NCBI RefSeq assembly: GCF_030253575.1
Contig: NC_080567.1
Location: 34,315,501-34,379,500 of the forward strand
Direction: 5' to 3'
Source of the DNA: Rhododendron vialii
Taxonomy: Eukaryota; Streptophyta; Magnoliopsida; Ericales; Ericaceae
Length of the DNA stretch: 64,000 nt
A program made the position numbers and the translations under genes. A model generated the notes under the pieces. The model was not told where the DNA came from and did not search any database. It worked only from the letters and a program-made list of their open reading frames with translations. Position 1 is the stretch's first letter. Every line of letters begins with the position of its first letter. Shown piece by piece: positions 1 through 9,411 of the stretch.

Positions 1-261
1 GCCAAAATTTTGTAATTCGTCTCGACGAGAGGAATAGGAAAAGTAAATTTTTTTTTACTTTTACCCAAATATTTTAAGAAATAACTACTTTTGTAATTGG
101 TTAATAAAATCTTCTTTTTCACCGTTCAAAAAAAAAAAAGAAAAGAAGAAAAAGAGAAAATTGTGAAACGTTGACGAAGACCCCGACTCTGTTGATGTCG
201 ACCCTCTCGGTCGGTCTCCTGAGCTTACCTGTCTTATGGGGTAAGAATGTAAGATGCAATG

Positions 262-615
262 CGAATGGTGCTATTGGTAAAAACAAAAAATCTGTACAAG
301 TGGATACAAACCCTTTTTTGGGTCCATTTTGGATCTCAAAAATATGATTGGAGTCGCTCATTTTGTTTAAAATATTTTGCTTATGGTCCCTACAAAAAAT
401 AAGCTTAATCCGATACCGGTAAGAGTATTTACGAAACATCCAACCATGTTTCGTAAATACTCATACCGATACTGGATTAAGCTTATTTTTTGTGAAGACC
501 ATAAGCAAAGTACTTTAAACAAAATAAGCGACTCCGATCATTTTTTTTTGAGACTCAAAGAGGAGTTTATACCCACTGGTACAATTTTTTTGTCTGTACC
601 AGTAGACTTTCTGGA
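262..615. mobile_element. Foldback MITE in the PR-1 copy A upstream region
   Basis: The two halves are inverted repeats of each other: 271-315 pairs with 560-605, and the centre at about 390-500 is a long near-perfect hairpin. The paralogous site in copy C (about 7435) has no such insert and runs directly from the vanished left flank to the right flank, so it serves as an empty site. A degenerate ATGC(A/G)AT repeat borders it. No coding capacity. Superfamily not assigned. Confidence 0.65.
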
Positions 616-971
616 TGCGATATTCTCCACACAAGACTTGGAAATTGGAAATTAAGGTTTCTACGTTCTAATCTTGTTTTGAAACCTTTGACAATCAGTT
701 TAATTTACTTAGTTTCACCAGCTAGATTTGATGGTAATTTGATTATATATATATGCTCTCTAAGTCTAAGGTATTACTATTCATAATTAGACTAAATATC
801 TAGAGCAAAATCAATTAACTTCTGTACTTTCGGAAACCCCAGTTAGCCATCAGTCTATATTGTTCAAACCCAGAAGCGATTTATGAATAATCCAACTAGA
901 CCTCAATTTGAATAATCTTTCTCCAATTTTGCGTTGAGAGATTAATTCAGTATACAGTTGACCTTAAGGAG

Positions 972-1067
972 AATAAATTATTTACACCGCCGGTGTAAAC
1001 ATTTGTTTCCTCCAAATCAATAACATTGCGTCACGTTGCAAAACAGTGGTCCCAATCAATAAAACAT
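972..1067. repeat. Short dispersed repeat abutting PR-1 copy A
   Basis: This stretch starts with a small palindrome (TTTACACCGCCGGTGTAAA). It is closely similar, in the opposite orientation, to 4195-4305, with part of the middle inverted. It ends exactly where PR-1 homology begins and replaces the 5' third of that gene. Probably a MITE remnant whose insertion or associated deletion truncated the gene. Confidence 0.5.
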
Positions 1068-1441
1068 GGCCGTTCGGTCTGCCGCGGGGGTGGGCCCCAT
1101 GACTTGGGACTACAACATCGCAGCATTTGCCCAAAACTACGCCAAGCAGCGAATGGGAGATTGCGTTCTGGAGGTGGCATAAAGTACGGCGAGAACACCG
1201 CCGTTCGAAGCGGCGACTTCACTGGGGCTGCAGGGGTGGGCCTGTGGGCCTCAAAGAAGCCCAATTACGTCTATAACTCGAATTCGTGCGCTGCTGAACA
1301 GGTGTGTGGGCACTACACTCAGATGGTATGGAGGAATTCGGTTCGGTTCGGGTGCGCTAGGGTTCAGTGCGATAGTGAATTGTGGTTCATTACTTGTAAC
1401 TACAATCCACCAGGCAACTACGTTGGGCAGCGCCCTTACTA
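1068..1441 (+). pseudogene. PR-1 pseudogene (copy A)
   Basis: Remnant of a pathogenesis-related protein 1 gene of the CAP superfamily. Homology begins in the middle of the first helix, near the [10 protein letters not shown] segment of the intact paralogue at 5358-5855. There is no start codon or signal peptide; the upstream part is replaced by a repeat. A deletion of about 10 bases after the GDC cysteine codon shifts the frame. Downstream, the CAP signature GHYTQMVW and the carboxy end with [15 protein letters not shown] are preserved, ending in TAG at the same place as the intact copy. The good 3' preservation suggests decay is recent. Not expected to make a functional protein. Confidence 0.85.
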
Positions 1442-1754
1442 GAGGCATAATACTTTTGGTCGTCGCGTCTATGCATAAGTGATTCAATGTGCCAACAAAA
1501 TGAAACTAATGGTATCATTGGTTACAGTATAAGAAGATGAAATAAACTAGCAAGTAATTATGTGATCGTCTAGTCTTCTAATTAATTAAGGTTTAATTTC
1601 ATATGCTTTTGAGATTTGCTTACGTTCATTAGCACCTGATCCCTCAATTCGATCCTACATAGATCTCCATGATCTCCATTCGCGAGTAACAAAATTCTTT
1701 GCATCAAGCTAGTTAAGTTGAAATTTGTTTCACTAGTTTCCTCTCCATTGACGA

Positions 1755-1965
1755 CCAGGGGTTGTAGCCTAGTGGTAAATTGCTCACTTTCAAGTGATTT
1801 GGGGGTACAGAGATTTAAAGGTTCGAGTCGTGGATCGAGTCAAATTATGCCCACTCAAACCTTTTCCTCCTGCGAAGCCCAGTATGATTTGCTAGCCCTT
1901 GGTGGGGAGGTAGAAACCTATGAGTGATTGGTCCTTCTCAAGTCTTGAGTTCTTATGATCACACC
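1755..1965 (+). mobile_element. tRNA-derived SINE
   Basis: The left end carries a polymerase III A box (TAGCCTAGTGG, 1765-1775) and a B box (GGTTCGAGTCG, 1820-1830) 44 bases apart, the arrangement of a tRNA-derived SINE head. An unrelated body follows to about 1965. It lies in the 3' flank of PR-1 copy A. The 3' end and target duplication are not clear, so the right boundary is approximate. A degraded tRNA gene is an alternative, but no cloverleaf could be closed. Confidence 0.6.
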
Positions 1966-2509
1966 AAGGGAAAATTACTACTGCAGGTGCCCTTATCTCC
2001 ACCTTTTTCCTAGGAAAAAACGAAGATAGAGTTTCCTTTCCAATGAACTGAAGCTTAAGTTCATGTGGTCTATATAGATCAACTATGTTATATGCTTTCA
2101 AGCTGCAACCGTATAAATTAAACTCTCGAAGAAAATATTTTCCTTTGCACCGGCTTTTAGCCGGAACGTACACTTCATTTAAAATGGTGTCAAACGGGTT
2201 CAAAATCTATTAGGTGTTGTCATTCTTTGCGGGACCAATTCATACAAGATTTTATCCTGACTTTAATTAAGGTGCTTTTGCGTAAAGTGGTCTGAGCACT
2301 CTGAGTTATCGGGAGAAAAGAACGTCAATGATGGATCCGAAATTCTTCACACTGTTCTACCAGGAATGCTGTGGAAAAAATAGAGGCAAATGCAATCATG
2401 CATTTCCCGAAGACTAGAGAAAATTGTAAAAAGTTGACGAAGACCCCACAGTGCATTCTCCACACATGACTTGGAAATTAACTACTCCTATTTTTTGGAA
2501 AAAAACTAC

Positions 2510-2779
2510 AATACACACCCCTCATTTAGGTGTGTATTATATGCATCCCCAAAATGTTATGAATTATAGAGAAAATATTACGAATCGTATTGCTAAAAAG
2601 TTACGAATCGTATAAATGTTACGAAATACGCCAAAATGTTATGAATCATAATGAAAATGTTATGAATCGTACTGCTGAAATGTTATGAATTCTAGAATAA
2701 AAGTTACGAAACATACTAAAATATATGAATGAACTATAAAATATGTGCATATGGTACACCATTTTAAGATGTGTGTATT
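2510..2779. mobile_element. MITE with internal tandem repeats
   Basis: The outer ends are inverted repeats of about 37 bp beginning AATACACAC on the left (2510) and ending GTGTGTATT on the right (2779). Between them, 2556-2740 is a degenerate tandem array of about nine units near 20 bp, each a variant of AAAATGTTATGAATCGTAC. The flanks give no certain target duplication. Confidence 0.6.
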
Positions 2780-3593
2780 AATAACTTTTCCCTATTTTTT
2801 TCCCTCAAATTATTTAAAAATCAAGCCCCGCAATGGATGTTTTTTACTATCAAAAGTAAAAAACCAAGGTGGACTATGCAAATTTGAGTAAGTTTTACAC
2901 AAAATAACACTCTACACAAGCCTAAAGCTCCCCCTTCATTCCTCACACCGCAAGACACAAGCCACCTTCGCTTCGCTAACAAACATTAACTCGTGAGTGT
3001 GTGGGTTGTTGTCGGAACTTGGTTATCATCAAAGTTCTTGTGATGTAGTGCCCCCACTAATACACATTCCTGACTACGCCACTGACTATGGTTAGACCTA
3101 GTGAGACCTACAAGGTTACAAAGAACCAATAAAAATAAGAATAATGTTCAAACAAGGGTAAACAAAATCGGGCTCGATCGGTAATCTATTGCAAGGTTTA
3201 TCTTCAGGTTAGTTAGGTGCGCATGCTTCTAGTCTTTCTTTAGTTTTCCAGGGAAGACTTGTCTCACTATATGGTTGACAATGACAACGACGGCAGGCAA
3301 CGATGTAGAAAGTGATGATGGCCACAATGAAAGACTCGTTTCACCCGTGAATAATTTGAAGGGTAAGACGGGCAAGTCTATTTTAAGAGGAGTACTTATT
3401 TTGTATCTCATGAGCCGTGGCATTGTTCCGACTCCTCTTTCACTACAACATTACACATTTGCACGTAGGCCATGCATTTTGTGGCGTATAATACACAAAT
3501 TTGTCGTGAACATAAACGGTGGGACAATATCTTGAGGGCACTTTAATAATTCTTTCCGTCTTTAAGGACTCGCTATAGTCTTGTGAGATCATG

Positions 3594-3779
3594 GGGGGAT
3601 GCTATGGGCAAAACAAAACAGCTCGCAGTTTCACCGTCCATAAGTGTTTTGAAAGGTCCGGATTTTAAAAGAACTCTTTTAATATTTTTTTAAAATCCGA
3701 ACCACCAATTACCAAGACGGACAGTAAGATGGGGCACAGCTGCACGCTGTTATGTTTGCTCACAGCAGCCCCGCTCCCT
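3594..3779. mobile_element. Small Mutator-like MITE
   Basis: A 186-bp foldback: 3595-3635 pairs imperfectly with 3735-3775. It is flanked by a perfect 9-bp direct repeat GAGATCATG (3585-3593 and 3780-3788). A 9-bp target duplication is typical of Mutator-like elements. The matching site upstream of PR-1 copy C lacks the insert. Confidence 0.6.
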
Positions 3780-4194
3780 GAGATCATGGCCACGAGATTT
3801 GAGGAAGAAAGTAATGAAGCGAAATTATCGAGGAAGAATAGATATTTCAAGTTGTTGGAGGCGATTCATGACCGTTGATGGGTCATGACTTTTGTCCCAA
3901 AATAATTGTACTATTGAATGTAAAAAAAAAAAAAAACATGGAAAAGAAGATCGATGCATGAAATGGACTTGGATTTGCAAACACCTACGTGGCTGGGTAG
4001 CGTCAGTAATAATTAAATTATATCCAAAAAAAAATTGTTTTTTTTTGGAAAGTTAACCACCCAAAAAAGACCAAGGGATAGCCTTGAAAAATCCCAACGA
4101 ATACAAACAAATTCAAGCTAGAGGCTGACTGGCTGAGAATTACAAGAAAAATCAAAGATCAAAAACATCACGTATCCGAGAATAAAACACCACT

Positions 4195-4305
4195 ATTTTG
4201 CGCCACGTTGTAAAACAGTGGTTTCAATCAATAAAACATAGCGACGTGGCGCAATATAATTGATTTGGAGGAAACAAATGTTTACACTGATGGTGTAAAG
4301 AATTT
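4195..4305. repeat. Short dispersed repeat, second copy
   Basis: Inverted copy of the repeat at 972-1067. It contains an internal palindrome with arms GCGCCACGT and ACGTGGCGC around a short loop, and ends in a TTTACACTGATGGTGTAAAG palindrome. It lies upstream of the intact PR-1 gene. Confidence 0.5.
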
Positions 4306-4556
4306 AATCTCATTCCTTCCTACTAACAGCTTCAGAAGAGGCCTTGACAGACTTTCCCGAACACAAATAAGCACGAATATCCTCGAAAATTTTCTTAATT
4401 AGCTACTGCATCCGAATTAGAGCCCAAGTTTGTAAAGAGCCTAGTATTTCTCTCTCCACAAGTGGTAGATAGTATATATCCAACAGTATATTGCTCAGTG
4501 ACCATTAATTTTATTTTACTAGTACTAGTCATACATAGGATTTGTTTCCTCCAAAC

Positions 4557-4998
4557 TAGGGCTGCAAACGATCCGAGCCGCTCGCGAGCGGCTCGGAGCT
4601 CGGCTCGATAACGGCTCGGCTCGGCTCGGTTCAAGACAAAAACGAGCCGAGCTCGAGCTCGAGTCCTGAGCTCGTTTCATAAACGAGCCGAGCTCGAGCT
4701 AGTCGAAACTCGGCTCGAATTGGCTCGCGAGCTCGATTATATAATATATTTATATATATATTTATATATATATTTTTTTACATATTTATATTTATTTATA
4801 TATATATTTATATATATTTGTTTCATAAACGAGCCGAACGAGCCGAGCTCGAGCTCCGAAAATACCTATCGAGCCGAGCTCGAGCTCGAGCTCTGCAGCT
4901 CGTCACGAGCTCGAGCCGAGCTCGAGCTCATTGTTTTTGAGGCGAGCCGAGCCCGAACATGCCGAAACTCGGCTCGGCTCGGCTCGATTGCACCCCTA
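4557..4998. mobile_element. hAT-type MITE (GAGCTCGAGCC-rich), copy 1
   Basis: Ends are inverted repeats: TAGGGCTGCAAACGA on the left, and TAGGGGTGCAATCGA as the reverse complement of the right. Flanked by a perfect 8-bp duplication CTCCAAAC (4549-4556 and 4999-5006), the hAT hallmark. The interior is built of self-complementary CGAGCTCGAGCC runs around an AT-rich (TATATTTA) core, so it can fold into a long hairpin. Nearly identical to 51841-52290. No transposase is encoded. Confidence 0.9.
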
Positions 4999-5306
4999 CT
5001 CCAAACGTCTCATATTCGAATTTTCTTAAGTGCTATTAACTTCTTTAAGGCCAGTTTATACAGAATTTTGTTGTGGCTTTAATTGGAACACCCACAAGTA
5101 GACAATGTGATTAATCACCCGGATTTATCCAAGTGCTTGTATGCTGACCTAGATACCTTTACATGTAACATTACTTCAGGATAAGGAAAAACACATGCAA
5201 ATGGATCAAATTGGGATATGCCTATTTAGTCATTTTCTAACTTACGTAAAGGTGACGGCCCTTAAAATTCTACCTACGGACCATAGAATTTTCCACAATA
5301 TTTCCC

Positions 5307-5314
5307 TATAAGTA
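5307..5314 (+). promoter_or_regulatory. TATA box of the intact PR-1 gene
   Basis: TATAAGTA lies 44 bases before the ATG at 5358. Its surroundings (TTTCCCTATA...GTACCCCATGACC) are shared with PR-1 copy C at about 8147-8181, which supports a conserved core promoter. Confidence 0.6.
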
Positions 5315-5357
5315 CCCCATGACCATCTCCCACATTCTTCATTCACAAAACTTAAAA

Positions 5358-5855
5358 ATGGGATCATCAAGTGATATCACCTCCTTGGCACTTGTTTCTC
5401 TCACGCTCTTAGCAATGCTCCATTCCTCCCATGGCCAAAACTCCCAGCAAGACTACCTCAACGCCCACAACTCCGCTCGATCAGCCGTCGGGGTGGGCCC
5501 CATGACCTGGGACGCCAACGTGGCAGCATTTGCCCAGCAATACGCCAACCAACGTGCCGGCGACTGCGCCCTTAAGCATTCTGGAGGCGGAGGAAAGTAC
5601 GGCGAGAACATCGCCGTTGGAGGTGGTGACTTCACCGGGGCCGCGGCAGTGGGCCTGTGGGTCGGAGAGAAGCCCTATTACAACTATAACTCAAACACGT
5701 GCGCTGCTGGCCGGGTGTGCGGGCACTACACTCAGGTGGTTTGGAGGAAATCGGTTCGTCTTGGGTGTGCTAGGGTTCGGTGCAACAGCGGGTCGTGGTT
5801 CATTACTTGTAACTATGATCCACCAGGCAACTACGTTGGGCAACGCCCTTACTAG
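5358..5855 (+). CDS. PR1: Pathogenesis-related protein 1 (PR-1), basic type
   Basis: Secreted defence protein of the CAP superfamily, 165 residues, single exon, the usual PR-1 length. Residues 1-26 form a signal peptide (hydrophobic stretch [13 protein letters not shown], cleavage after SSHG). The mature part carries the CAP signatures GHYTQVVW and [11 protein letters not shown], six cysteines for three disulfides, and the conserved histidines of the CAP cavity (LKHS and GHYTQ). The carboxy end [15 protein letters not shown] has the pattern from which the CAPE peptide is released in tomato. More Lys/Arg than Asp/Glu, so probably basic. I chose the ATG at 5358 because it begins the signal peptide and matches the start in copy C; an in-frame ATG 39 bases upstream lies in the leader. 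It is the only working copy of three. PR-1 genes are usually salicylate-responsive, but no element here was proven. Confidence 0.95.
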   Translation: MGSSSDITSLALVSLTLLAMLHSSHGQNSQQDYLNAHNSARSAVGVGPMTWDANVAAFAQQYANQRAGDCALKHSGGGGKYGENIAVGGGDFTGAAAVGLWVGEKPYYNYNSNTCAAGRVCGHYTQVVWRKSVRLGCARVRCNSGSWFITCNYDPPGNYVGQRPY

Positions 5856-6328
5856 AGGCATAATACTTTTCGTCGCGTGTATGAATAAGTGACTAAAAAC
5901 GTACTGGAAAAATAAAATCAATGGTACCATTGGTTACTCTATATGGAGATGAAATAAATTATAACCAGTTACTATGTGGTTGTCAACTTCTTCTAAAGTT
6001 AATCGCAGCAATTTTGTTTGCATGAAGTTAGTTGGAACCTCTCTTTTTTAACCGCAAAGAATTTCACGAATAGTAAATTAAAGATCAAAGATGAAATCAA
6101 TACAATAGGAGGAGAAATGCATTTGAAAAGCCTCAAAGAGTACAATAACTTTTCCACTATCTCAAAAGTCCACATTTTTTCTACACAATTATTGTGAGAT
6201 CATCATGCTTTCAATATTTGATCCGTGTGATGTTTTTAAATACACTAATTTTGAGTGATGTCCGCAAATTGAAGGGTGCCGATTAATTATAATGATGAGA
6301 TCTCGAAAAATTCCATCAAGATCCACAA

Positions 6329-6506
6329 GAGCCGCATTTTGTACCAGTACGCACTACAGGGTCTCCTCCTCTTGTGAATTGGCCGGAGTTATATGAAAGA
6401 AATAGCATAAAATGATGAGCGGCATTTTGCACAAGTGCGAACTACATGGTCTCCTCCTTTTGTAAATTGGCCGGAGTTGATATGAAAGAAATAGCATAAA
6501 ATGATA
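6329..6506. repeat. Tandem duplication, two units of about 88-90 bp
   Basis: Two adjacent copies (6329-6416 and 6417-6506) share GCATTTTG, GGTCTCCTCCT, AATTGGCCGGAGTT and GAAAGAAATAGCATAAAATG, with about ten differences. Non-coding, downstream of PR-1 copy B. Confidence 0.75.
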
Positions 6507-6583
6507 AGTCCCCAACTTAATAACTTGCATTTGTGGTGGTAACGATCACTTCAAGATCTAGCTAGTTCAAGTAGTGGAAACAT

Positions 6584-7235
6584 CTTTGTAAATCTCTCTC
6601 TCTCTCTCTCTAAAGAAGCCGCCGCCCCCCATCTCTCTCCTTCCCCTCCCCCCAGGGTTTTATGCCCCAATGGGTGACGAGAGGAGAGGGATTTCTCCCC
6701 CTCGTGGGATTTTTCAATCTCCCAATTCTAGATCTCAGAGGTTTTCTCTCTTCCCCCCTTCACACCCATTCTCCTCCTCTCCAAACCACCATCTGCCGCC
6801 CCTCCTCCGCCTCTTCCGCCGTGCGATCTGGCGGCTTTTGGATGTAGTGGCTTGCAGATCGAGGTTGCCGAAGGCGTCCTCTTCCCGCCGGAGTGGGAGA
6901 TCTAGGTGGGTGGATGAAGTCTGCTCCGGTTCAGCGGACTCCGTCTAGTTCAGTTACTGATTTTTCTTTTTTTTCTGGTTCTTTTCTTTGGTGTCCTCTG
7001 TATGGGATTTCTCTCCGTTTGCGGGGCTTCTATCACCTACGTGTGGGTGTTTTTGGTTATTTTCTGATGTGTTTCGTCTGCTGGAGTGATGGGTTTAGTT
7101 GGAGTTAGCCGTAGTCTTTGAACTGAGTCCCCTCCTATTTGATTTCTTGATCCCTTATTTAGGGATAGAATTTCCTCTTAATGTACTGTTTCTTGAATAT
7201 ATATTATCAACTGTTATCGTCGTGGAAAAAAAAAA
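6584..7235 (+). mobile_element. Retroposed sequence with A tail and target duplication
   Basis: A 652-bp insert ending in a run of ten A's (7226-7235), flanked by near-perfect 13-bp direct repeats (GTAGTGGAAACAT at 6571-6583, GTAATGGAAACAT at 7236-7248). This is the mark of LINE-machinery retroposition. It begins with a CT repeat and GC-rich 5'-UTR-like sequence and ends in AT-rich sequence. It contains short open frames but none I recognise. It could be a retrocopy of a host or LINE 5' transcript, or a non-autonomous LINE derivative. Confidence 0.65.
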
Positions 7236-8471
7236 GTAATGGAAACATTCTATAGTGGAGTATGCAGGAATGCTGCACAAAAAATGTTGCCAATTTCGTC
7301 TATCTGATGCATAAATATTTCACGATGGCTAGAGAAAATTGTGAAAAGTTGACGAAGACCGCGACTTTGTTGATGTCGACCCTCTTGGTTGGTTTCCCGA
7401 GCGTATCTGTACTCTTATGGGGGTAATATGCATGCAATATTCTCCACACAGACTTGGAAATTGGAATTAAATTAAGGTTAATTTCTACTTTCTCACTCAG
7501 TACCTTCTCTTTTGAAACCTTTGACAATCAGTTTAATTTACTTATTAGTTTCGCCAACTAGAGTTGATGGTAATTTGATTATATATATGCTCTCTAAGGT
7601 ATTACTATTCATAATTAGACTAAATATCTAGAGCAAAATCAATTAACTTCTGTACTTTTGGAAACATCAGTACTCTAGACCCTATGTAATATCGTTCAAA
7701 CCCGGAAGCGATTTATGAATAATTAATCCAAGTCAATTTCTTGAATCAAGAAATATAATTTCATGACCCAACCAGACCTTATAATATAAAAAATTACGGT
7801 GCTGCAAGTCTCTCTCCAATTTTGCGTGAAAGACTTGCTCAGTATACAGTAGGCCATGACTAATTTTCCATCGTGAGTACTCTTGTGACAGAGAACATGA
7901 CAACAACATCTGAGGAACAAAGTAATTAATGAAGCAAAATTTTTAAACATTCCATTGTTCTTATATATTCTGCGCAGTAAACGTAGAGAGCGCGATAATT
8001 TGTGACCGTGGAGTCGTTAACAGATCATGATTGACATACAATGAAGAAAAACGAGGAGATCAGATTAATTAATGGGACATCAATGTCTCCTACTAATACA
8101 ATCATACTGTGATCCCGTACCTATACCATAGAATTTTCCACACTCTTTTCCCTATATATATAATAATTAAGTACCCCATGACCATCTCCAACATTCTTCA
8201 CTGGCAATAACTAAAATGGGGTCAAGTGATATCACCTCCTTAGCTCTTGTTTGTCTCGCATTCTTAGACTCCCCACAGGACTACCTCAACGGCCACAACT
8301 CCGTTCGAGCTGCCGTGGGGGTGGGCCCATTGACTTGGGACGACAACATCGCAGCACTTGCCCAAAACTATGCCAATCAGCGAATGAGAGATTGCGCTCT
8401 CGTTTATTTCAGAGGTGAAGGAAAGTACAGCGAGAACCTCGCCATTGGAAACGGAGAGTTCACCGTGGCCA

Positions 8472-9411
8472 CCTGTTTACACCATTTATTAACACTACAT
8501 CGAATGATGACACGTGTCATGATTAGTGGTTAATTTGGCCTAATATAGCAGTTTATCCTTCTTTCAAAGGCAGTCACACATAAGATTAATAAAATGGACT
8601 AAGTTAATTAGTCGAGTGTTTTCCTAACTGTTTGTTACACATGGCAGACGATTATAACGTGAACTCGATTACAAGAAGATACAGAGCAGTTCGTTAACCG
8701 CCCAACCCAGAAGTTTGAAAAAGGGAACTGCCCAAATTTAAATCAAGGGAGGGAAAGTACTCAGATTCAAATTCAAGATGAGAAGATGACTTATAAATAG
8801 AAGTATTGAAGAAGTTTACAAGGACACCCAATCGCCCAACGGCTTATCTTTTTATCTTTTCAAGGAGTAGTTGTAACTTGTAATCATTCACTCGATTGTT
8901 CCAATTACGGATGATGCTATGGTGTCCCCGGTCATTTTAGGGACACCATAATTTTTGGCATAACTTTACCATTATGAGTATAACTAAAACCAATTACAAG
9001 CATAACAGAACCCAAACAAGGCATAACCAAGGAATATCCAAAAAACCAACCAAGGCATAACTAAACCCAACCAATGCATAACAAATATCTTATGCCTTGC
9101 TATGGTTTTGGTTATGCCTTGCTATGGTTCTGTTATGCTTGTAATGGGTTTTGGTTATACCCATAATGGTTTTGTTATGCCAAAAGTTACGGTGTCCCCA
9201 AAATGACCGGGGACACCGAAGTCATTCCCTTTACTTTAAAGATTAATAAAGTCCATTTATTATTCTTCTTCCATATTTTATCCACTTCATTGTTTGCTTT
9301 CAAAGAAGTCCTGAAAACGGCAAGGAACCAAACTCTACTTTTCCGCATTCACATTCCAGCATATATTTCAATCATCTCCATTGATTTCAATCAATCGAGA
9401 AATTTGGCAAA
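8472..9411 (+). mobile_element. Probable solo LTR inside PR-1 copy C
   Basis: Old retroelement remnant of about 640 bp excluding a nested MITE. It begins TGTTTACACC and ends GGCAAACA, with a short terminal inverted TGTTT/AAACA, and has a TATA-like TTATAAATAG near 8791. The CACC at both edges may be the target duplication, but its length is uncertain. No internal coding region is present, consistent with a solo LTR. Family not assigned; a non-coding DNA element is the alternative. Confidence 0.45.
8921..9217. mobile_element. Foldback MITE nested in the LTR remnant
   Basis: A 297-bp element that is almost one inverted repeat: the left end GGTGTCCCCGGTCATTTT pairs with the right end, and arms of GGCATAAC/GTTATGCC motifs continue to the centre near 9085. 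Each terminus is itself a small palindrome (GGTGTCCC...GGGACACC). No clean target duplication was seen. It entered after the host insertion, giving a gene > LTR > MITE nesting. Confidence 0.75.

Larger units (their letters stand above)
150..2490 (+). repeat. PR-1 segmental duplication, copy A
   Basis: This segment carries the left PR-1 copy and shares long stretches of flank with copy C (7330-10070). The stretch at about 150-260 and 615-860 matches 7331-7690, and the 3' flank at 2055-2490 matches 9631-10070 with small changes. Such colinear flanks on both sides of the gene show a segment was duplicated, not just the coding exon. Copy A also holds a foldback MITE and a SINE that copy C lacks. 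Boundaries are approximate. Confidence 0.7.
3580..5990 (+). repeat. PR-1 segmental duplication, copy B
   Basis: This copy contains the intact PR-1 gene. The segment around 3780-3860 aligns with 7870-7945 upstream of copy C, and the last 80 bases before the ATG match those of copy C, including the sequence around the TATA box and ACCATCTCC. Two MITEs have since entered its upstream part. Confidence 0.6.

Noticed and set aside
1755-1830. A genuine tRNA gene
   Set aside because: A and B boxes are present but no acceptor or anticodon stem can be closed, so a SINE head is more likely.
2556-2740. Possible CRISPR-like or regularly spaced repeat array
   Set aside because: Units are degenerate, without unique spacers, inside a MITE in a plant nuclear genome.
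4720-5082. Plus-strand frame with Tyr-Ile and Glu-Leu repeats
   Set aside because: Translation of the hAT MITE at 4557-4998; the sister copy at 51841 is not open in the same way.
6662-7108. Overlapping plus-strand frames as a possible host gene
   Set aside because: They lie inside the A-tailed, duplication-flanked retroposed insert and match no protein family I know.
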